This document shows positions 57,182 through 64,000 of a stretch of DNA of 64,000 bases, one piece after another. Position 1 is the stretch's first letter; each line of letters starts with the position of its first letter. Position numbers and translations under genes: made by a program. Under the pieces are notes generated by a model. The model ran no database searches. It saw only the letters and a program-made list of their open reading frames with translations, and had not been told where the DNA came from. The DNA is from Portulaca oleracea (taxonomy: Eukaryota > Streptophyta > Magnoliopsida > Caryophyllales > Portulacaceae): contig CM055884.1 of assembly GCA_029582165.1 (NCBI GenBank), positions 18,879,037-18,943,036 of the forward strand, in the 5' to 3' direction.

Positions 57182-57531
57182 CAAAAATTTACTGGGAGGT
57201 ACCCTAACTTTTGGTGAAATATTTTTTAGGTACCCCAACTTTTCAAAACTCATTTTGGGGTACTCTTACTTTTTGGGTTAGAAATTATTAGGTGCTTTTT
57301 CAGTCATCAATTTGGTTAGGTGACCGAAATACCCTTATTCTTCCATTTTTGAAGAAATACCCTTAAAGAAGAAGAATAAGGGTATTTCGGTCACTTAATA
57401 AAATTGATGGCCGGAAAAGTACCAAATAATGACTAACCCAAAAAGTAAGGGTATCTTAAAATGAGTTTTGAAAATTTGGAGTACCGAAAAATAGTTTCCC
57501 CAAATATTGGGGTACCTCCGAGTAATTTTTT
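57182..57531. mobile_element. Fold-back (Mutator-like) MITE
   Basis: About 350 bp forming one long imperfect hairpin with its turn near 57355. Left-arm words CAAAACTCATTTTGGGGTA, AAATACCCTTATTCTTC and GGTACCC recur inverted on the right arm. It is flanked by the 10-bp direct repeat GGGTATTTAT (57172-57181 and 57532-57541), suggesting a 9-10-bp TSD as in Mutator-like elements. No coding capacity. Confidence 0.75.
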
Positions 57532-57950
57532 GGGTATTTATACCCATATTAATAATTTCAAACGATACCAAAATAATCAAAAACTTAGTTAAAAAGGAAA
57601 ATAATTTTTGTAGTAAATTTAAGTTTCCAAAAACCCAAAATATTTACACTGTAGCAAAAACTTATACCCCTATAAAATAATAAGAGTAATGTTAGTTAGT
57701 CACAGAAAATTACCAATCTACCATTGTGAGTCCCTCAACGGTGCTACTAGCTCGAGTGTTACAGATAATTTCACAGAAATAAACAGTCAAAATAAAAAGT
57801 TAATGACGTAACAGTAAACACATTCAGAACTTTCGGGGTTTTATATCATTATTCCCTTAAACGAAGTTTCGTCCTCGACACTTAAACTTAGACTTATGGG
57901 TTGGCTAACTAAAACAACTGTGCAGCTAACCAAAAACTTGGGATTTTACA

Positions 57951-58962
57951 CTTTCTCTCATCTCATAACTCTCTCTCTCTCTCTCTCGTCCCTCTGTCTC
58001 TTTCTCAGCGATCTCTGCAAACCGAAAATAACCCCCCAAACCCATCTCACACCTTCATCGTTCATCTTCAGCTCACCCTCATCCGATGTCTAATTCAGGA
58101 CCACCTAGAATCAGTCATACATTCTCATACTCTCCCATTTTCTAACTCCCTTTCTTGGTCTTCATTTACAGACCAACAAGAAATGGGTAGAGCCAGTACA
58201 ACATGGCAACATCCACCACTGAGGCTTGCACAACCATTTCTCCTACATGCACTGATTATCCTAATTCATAGAGATGCTAGTTAGATGTGAGTTCAAACCA
58301 AATTCGACCTTATCCTAGGCTAAAATTTTTATTAATTTGAATATGGGAAATGAAAATTCGATCTGAATCAAATGAAAAAGAAACCCAACTCTTGATATAT
58401 TCGGAGTGGATTTAAAGGTGCCTACTCGCACTTGATTAAGTCCGATTAAATTCAATTAGATTATAAAAAATTTAAAAATTCAAAAAAAATGATGTAAATA
58501 ACCACTAGAGGCCCTCCGTCTGCTTGCTGGAAGATTGGAACTGGGGCCGATTAAATTTGATTAAGTCTGGTTTATTTTAGAGTCATGCTAAAATCAAAGG
58601 TTGCCAGCTCTAGTTATAATCAGAGTTGGAGGTCCAAGTTACCTTGGATTAATCGGACTTAGAGGTAATTATTACGTCTTGAAGTTGGAGGTTCCCAACT
58701 CCGATAAAAGTCCGACCAGTTGACATCTCTTCTATTAAAAGAAAAAAAATATTAATGTCGAAAGTAAAAAAAGGTAAAAATTTTAATACTACAAAATTTT
58801 AATACAAAAAACTAAGATTGTGAAATTCTTACGGTAGTTAATGGAAAAATTATTTAAATATATTTAATTAAAATTAACTTTTAATATTTTATTTGATGAG
58901 TTTTAGTGGTAAAATAAAAATGAATAGTTAATATGTGATTGATATTTTAAACTGATAGATAA
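57951..58962. other. Unassigned spacer right of element F
   Basis: CT-rich microsatellite near 57970-57990, then AT-rich sequence. No gene, LTR or terminal repeat is recognised. This may be the pre-insertion host sequence or part of an older element. Confidence 0.4.
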
Positions 58963-59479
58963 TCTATATATTATAATAGAAATCATTGTGGGTCCTACGA
59001 AATAGAGCCACGAGAGTGACTGTAGGGGAATGGACCAATCACAACAAAGAAAATTATTTTTTTTCTATTTTCAATTTATTTTAATTTTCTATTCGGATTT
59101 TATTTTAAAATTAAAAAAATTGAAAGTATCACTAATCCTTAACTGCTTTGGACTCTTAATTAAATTATTTTGGTGCAAATAACAGTAATTATTTTGGTGT
59201 TGCCTATAATAATAATGTATATATTTCTATATATTAAAATAGAAATCATTGTGGGTCCCACGAAATAAAGCCACGGGAGTGACTGTAGGGGAATCGGTCA
59301 ATCACAACGTAAAATTTTTTTTCTATTTTCAATATTTTTTATTTTCAATCCGGACTTTATTTTAAATTTAAAAAAAAACCAGAAAGTATCACTAATCCTT
59401 AACTGCTTTATACTCTAAATTAAATTATTTAGGTGCAAATAACTGTAATTATTTTGGTGTTGCCTATAATAATAATAAC

Positions 59480-59517
<38 letters not shown>

Positions 59518-59520
59518 TAA

Positions 59521-59582
<62 letters not shown>

Positions 59583-59728
59583 GTAAAGTTTTTCAGTTTT
59601 TGGGACCCGCTAAATGGAGAAAGGAGATTAATTGTAGAGATTTCGACCAATCAAAAGATAGATAAATACTGAATTAAATTATTTTGATCCAAATATCAGT
59701 AATTATTTTGGCAAAATAATAATAATAT

Positions 59729-59761
<33 letters not shown>

Positions 59762-60256
59762 CTATATATTATAATAAAAATCATTGTGGGTCCTACGAAA
59801 TTGAGCCACGGGAGTGACTGTAGGGGAATTGGCCAATCACAACATATAAAATTATTTTTTTTCTATATTCAATTTATTTTAATTTTCTATCCGGATTTTA
59901 TTTTAAAATTAAAAAAACTGAAAGTATCACTAATCCTTAACTGCTTTGGACTCTTAATTAAATTATTTTGGTGCAAATAATAGTAATTATTTTGGTGTTG
60001 CCTATAATAATAATAATCTTCTATATATTATAATAGAAATCATTGTGGGTCCTACAAAATAGTTCCACGGGAGTGACTGTAGGGGAATCGGCCAATCACA
60101 ACGTAGAAATTTTTTTTCTATTTTCAATATTTTTATTTTCAATCCGCATTTTATTTTAAAATTAAAAAAACCAGAAAGTATCACTAATCCTTAACTACTT
60201 TGGACTCTGAATTAAATTATTTTGGTGCAAATAACAGTAATTATTTTGGTGTTGCC

Positions 60257-60290
<34 letters not shown>

Positions 60291-60560
60291 GTAATAATAA
60301 TAATAATAATAGTAATAATAATAATAATCTATATAATAATAATAATAATAATAATAATATCAATAGTAAAGTTTTTCAGTTTTTGGGTTCCGCTAATTGT
60401 AGAGATTTCGACCAATCAAAAGATAGATAAATACTGAATTAAATTATTTTGATCCAAATATCAGTAATTATTTTGGCAAAATAATAATAATAATAATATA
60501 ATAATAATAATAATATTAATAATAATAATAATCTATCTATATCTATAATCTATAATAATA
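58963..60560 (+). repeat. Tandem copies of the Helitron 5' end
   Basis: Starts of the TCTATATATTA-AAATCATTGTGGGTCC kind occur at 58963, 59226, 59761 and 60020, and a diverged one near 60532. Each is followed by CCACGRGAGTGACTGTAGGGG, CCAATCACAAC, a T-rich stretch, CACTAATCCTTAACTGC and an AAT microsatellite. A second shared block (CGACCAATCAAAAGATAGAT) occurs near 59643 and 60408. Confidence 0.75.
59470..59581. repeat. (AAT)n-(ATT)n palindromic microsatellite
   Basis: About 70 bp of AAT repeats runs directly into about 40 bp of ATT repeats, so the arms can form a long A/T hairpin. Related AAT runs occur near 59720-59760, 60260-60360 and 60480-60530. Confidence 0.85.
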
Positions 60561-62340
60561 TAAAAGTAATATATTCGAAATTTGAAATACTCAACCCAGA
60601 ATGATTGTAGGGGTTATCGGCCAATCAGATTAAAGAAAAAAAAATTGATTTAAAAATACAGTAAAAAGTTTCCGCCCATGAAATAATAATAAAAAAAAAT
60701 TGATTTAAAAAATAATAAAGAAGAAGTCTAATCAGATTAAGAGTCTACCTTATCTAATTAGAAGTCTACTTCCCACCCCAATTAGGACTCTAACTCCCAC
60801 CCAAATCTGATTAGGACTCTATCTCTCACCCAAATTTAATTAGGACTCTACTTCTCGACCTAATATATAAATATCGAAACATCTTTCATTCTCTTTCAAT
60901 CTGTCAATTATTAACATTTGAAGCAACCATTGACTTCTTGGCAAACCTCAAATACAAATAGGTTAGTTTTCGAAAAGTATTATTTCCTCGGCAACTCCAT
61001 CACATATTTCATTTTTTTTATTTCAAATCAAATATTGCTTCCTATTCTATCTCCATCTCTTTCTTCTCTCTCCCTGAACTCCACCATAATTTCGTTCTTG
61101 CTTCCCTTTCTCTATCTTTGTCTTTCTCTCTCTCAAACCAAGAGCAATATGCATATCAATTTCTCTCTGATTTTAGCAAATTACTACTCGAGATTTGGCA
61201 CTTTCAAGGTTTTCTGAATGTCGGCGCTTCCGAAATCTATCCACAAACCAAGAGCAGTATGCGTATAAAACTTTATAGATAACATTGCAACCAAATTTTT
61301 GTATACAGGTGAGATATTACTTGCCTTTGTTTTCATTTTCTTGCTGGATGAATTTTTATGTCAGGCTTGGAGAATGTACCTTAGATATTGATGCTACCTA
61401 ATATTTGTTGCTCTTTGTTTCATCAGATTGAACAATTGTGTACCCGTAAAATATTTGTTTGTTGTGACTATTCTTTGGACTGTTTAAAATACACTTACAT
61501 CAAGACTATACATATCTCTCAAATTAAATTTCATTTAGTCTTTAGGGTTGGGTTGATTGATTGATATTTTTCCAATAATTTGTGGGGTTTTATGTGATGC
61601 ATTGTTATACAAGGTGTTGGTCACCTATACAGCCATACAAAAGTATGCATGTGTAAGAGTGAAATGTCGTTTTGCCATCATATATAAATCCTAATTCTTT
61701 TGTCAAGTTATAAATAATCTACTTTCTATTAATGATATGTTAATGTGAATCCAAGCAGGTTCTCCTGGTGTACGAGTGACACTAAAGGTGAAACATCAAG
61801 GCTACATTGCTGGAATTTACGAAGCTCGCAATAGAAGAAAATTTGATCAACATCAATTGTGTATAATGGAGATTGTTCATAGAATTAAGAGGAATATTTT
61901 TTACTAACACACTACATGCATTAAGGAATTTATTCAAGCATCATATGTGTATAGATAATATTTTGCATGGATCATATGTAGTTATGTAGGAGATTTGATA
62001 TTGGTGTAAAGGGTTCAATGAATTTTTCCCTTTCATTTTCGACTTACACGATATTGTTTATGAATAAAGTAATGTCACATGCTTCTTTCCAATGAAATAA
62101 TAGACAACGGGCGATTTCTAAATTATAGGTTATTTATTGAAATTTGTCTCTCTAAATTGCAAGATGTAGGGTAAGATTGTTACATTCGAACTCTCCATTT
62201 CCCGCCCGGGTAAAATTTCAGAGTATTGCTTTTTATCATTCCAAGTCGCTTCTTTTTCTTTTACTTGGATTGAGAATGTTTGGTACTATATTTATTTTTT
62301 TAAACAAAAATAACATATTTATTTTATACTATTTAAAATT
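60561..62340 (+). other. Helitron interior, possible captured sequence
   Basis: The AT-rich part near 60720-60870 carries repeated TAATTAGGACTCTA units. From 60890 to 61220 there is a CT-rich, leader-like stretch. Near 61759 a CAGGTTCTCCTGGTGTACGA junction looks like a splice acceptor followed by a short frame ending before 61910. I do not recognise a protein; gene-fragment capture is a guess from the known habit of Helitrons. Confidence 0.35.
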
Positions 62341-62348
62341 TTAAATAT

Positions 62349-62383
62349 CCCATGCATCGCACATCGCATGGGTTAAGGACTAG
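62349..62383 (+). other. Helitron 3' terminal hairpin and CTAG end
   Basis: 7-bp perfect stem, 10-base loop, TTAAGGA spacer, CTAG terminus, T outside. Confidence 0.8.
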
Positions 62384-63651
62384 TATAAATTAATTAAAAA
62401 GAGTTAGTTCAAAAGACATAAAAAAAAATAGAGGGAGTATAAATGAAAGAAAAGAAATCTAAATAGTTGATGAGATGTAACATGATTTTGGTTCACTGAT
62501 AATTTGACACTAAGTTTTTATCACCATACTCAAACTTTTCATACATTTTTATTTTGCTGGCTTTGGGGTGACAATTTGGTGAATTTGGTGATTTTTGAGC
62601 AAAGAGTATGAAAAGACAAAATTTCTTGTTTTTTCTATTTAATATACCCATTAGTACCCTTCCCCCCCCCCCCCCCTCTCAGCTCTACCTCTCAGCTCCC
62701 CTCCCCTTTGTTGATGTCATTTTTGTGCTCATTGTTGGAGATGGAGAACTCAAAATCAATTGACAGTGGAGCTCTTGATTTTGATGACGTTGAGGTCAGC
62801 ACTTCAACAACAAATTCATGTGAGAAGGAGACAAAGATCGATGGTTGGAGTTAGATGGTGGAGTTTGAGAGTGGAGGGAGTTGTTATACATTGAGTCTTA
62901 GACATGTCATTTCAAATACAAAAGGGCTCATCTTTACTATCTTCCTTCACTCCTTCCCTTATTCTTCATTTTTATAGGCTCAAATATTGTACAAGCATGT
63001 CATTTATAGCATCCAGAAGCTTGTTATCAATGTTATATAGCAAAGTTGAATGGGGTTTTGGGAGTGTGATCTTATTCATGTAATATTTCCTCCATTTATA
63101 TCTTATATACAGAAATTACACATATTGTCGGTTGAGAATTTTGTAATTCAAATTCTCCATTGATATTTCAAATTGTCCCCTTCAATTTAGTGGTTTTGGT
63201 CGGGGAAAGTAAATTATATTAGAGCAGAAAGATAAGTGAGTTGATGGTTAGTTGACCCTTTTAATCCCCTTTAATAATTCTTAGCATCCCCTTCAATTGT
63301 CTATTGATTTCACCAGTTACTCCAACAATGAAGCCAACAATGACATCAATGAAGGAGGGACAGAGAGATTTAAAAGAATAGAGAGAAAAAGTAGAAATTT
63401 AAAGAAAAATCAAATGAAAAATAAAGATAATTTTGTTTTCCTATTAATTTTTTTATCATAAAGCCGTTAAATTTGTCAGACTTGTTACTCCATAGCCATA
63501 AAAATAAATATATATGACAACTTTGGGGGCATGTTTGGAGAGAAATGTAGGATGAGTTGGGTATGAAATTAGAATTCTAGAGGGTTGGGTATGGAATTAG
63601 AACCCTAAGCTGAAAGTTTTCGGTGAGCAGTGGAATGAAATCAAAGTTATA

Positions 63652-63690
<39 letters not shown>

Positions 63691-64000
63691 GTTATTATTA
63701 TTATAATGATAATAATTATTATTAATAATTATAATTTAATAATTCATAATTATCAATTATTAGTTATCTTATTAATTATTATTTTATTATTTACTTTTAA
63801 TAATTATAAATTATGAATCATTAATTAATAATAACAATGTTTTATATATTATGCTTTATGATTTATTATTTATTTTCATTAATTATAATTATTATCAATT
63901 ATTAATAATTAATTTAAATAATTATTAATTATCATATACCTAATAATATTTATATTTGTTAATTATTATTAATATTGTTACTCTTATTAATTAATATTAA
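62384..64000. other. Right-edge AT-rich sequence
   Basis: No gene recognised. It holds a C homopolymer of 15 at 62662-62676, a short frame from about 62741 (MENSKSIDSGALDFDDVE) of fewer than 40 codons with no known match, an (ATT)n run at about 63650-63705, and a chain of ATTAAT/ATTAATTAT palindromic words to the end. Confidence 0.5.

Larger units (their letters stand above)
40863..57950 (-). mobile_element. Element F: old chromovirus/LARD-like LTR element, non-coding, heavily interrupted
   Basis: A minus-strand initiator tRNA-Met primer-binding site (44073-44089) sits next to an LTR that starts TGTTATGCCCC at 44093 in plus reading. A matching LTR edge is found at 40866-40977 and 57838-57950 (shared CGAAGTTTYGTCCTYGA and GGTTGGCTAACTAAAAC words). 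The phrase GTTTCGTCCTCGAAAC next to the left LTR is, on the minus strand, like the end of chromovirus pol (Tekay/Del type). The 3.1-kb interior codes for nothing recognisable. A is inserted in the left LTR; G, two solo LTRs and a fold-back are inserted in the right one. Confidence 0.6.
44093..57950 (-). repeat. Element F 5' LTR, split by four insertions
   Basis: LTR segments are 44093-45005, 53396-53585, 54442-55222, 56329-57181 and 57542-57950. After removing the insertions the LTR is about 3 kb, unusually long. It contains a GC-rich stretch (56560-57050) and a (GA)n run. The right end GGATTTTACA is followed by CTTTC, a possible target site whose partner is outside the window. Confidence 0.5.
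58963..62383 (+). mobile_element. Non-autonomous Helitron
   Basis: The 3' end has the Helitron signature: hairpin CCCATGC (62349-62355) with GCATGGG (62366-62372), seven bases, then CTAG at 62380-62383 followed by T. The 5' end TCTATATATTATAATAGAAA at 58963 follows an A, giving the A/T insertion context. Plant Helitrons commonly begin TCTAYA and end in such a hairpin. There is no Rep/helicase frame in 3.4 kb. Which of several TC starts is the true end is uncertain. Confidence 0.75.

Noticed and set aside
59429..59672. Poly-Ile and poly-Asn proteins on both strands
   Set aside because: These are translations of AAT/ATT microsatellites.
62430..62450. AGAGGGAGTATAAATG as a Stowaway MITE end
   Set aside because: No matching inverted terminus or TA duplication was found within a plausible distance.

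Overview
The window is repeat-rich plant nuclear DNA. It holds no host gene, tRNA or rRNA that I can support. Plant origin follows from Ty3/gypsy elements of the Athila, Tat and chromovirus types, a SIRE-like Ty1/copia derivative, primer-binding sites for plant tRNAs, a Helitron with a plant-type 3' end, and a hAT-type MITE. Base composition and element types suggest a eudicot heterochromatic or pericentromeric block; this is inference.

The first 58 kb is a stack of nested insertions resolved from LTR pairs, target-site duplications (TSDs) and reading frames broken at the junctions. The oldest layer is F (minus strand, chromovirus/LARD-like, no recognisable proteins; right edge 57950). The Tat-lineage element A (plus strand) sits in F's left LTR; its 5' end lies before the window and its 3' LTR ends at 40862. 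A was hit three times: by B (910-16440, chromovirus, minus, TSD CTTAT) between protease and RT, by D (18172-22218, non-autonomous copia) between RT and RNase H, and by E (30863-39724, non-autonomous Athila, TSD CCTAT) in its 3' LTR. B was itself hit in its RT by C (4200-12922, Athila-like, minus, TSD CTAAC). F's right LTR holds G (45006-53390, non-autonomous Athila-like, TSD GGATG), two solo LTRs (53586-54436 and 55223-56323, the latter with TSD ATTAA) and a fold-back element (57182-57531). G carries a 618-bp hAT-like MITE (49200-49817).

From about 59 to 62.4 kb there is a non-autonomous Helitron whose 5' end is repeated in tandem and padded with AAT/ATT microsatellites. The last 1.6 kb is AT-rich unassigned sequence.

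Every retroelement protein is broken by stops, frameshifts or deletions, except the first part of D's gag and most of B's gag-protease frame. Element A carries two intron-containing genes on its antisense strand: one of a kind known as an extra antisense ORF in Tat elements, and one like the plant mobile domain (MAIN-like) family.

The most interesting signals are non-coding. First, three Athila-like elements (C, E, G) keep hairpins beside their polypurine tracts, and E and G share a further hairpin, with base changes that preserve pairing. Second, five LTR families each carry their own short CG-rich palindromes ending about 50-90 bp upstream of a TATA-like box.
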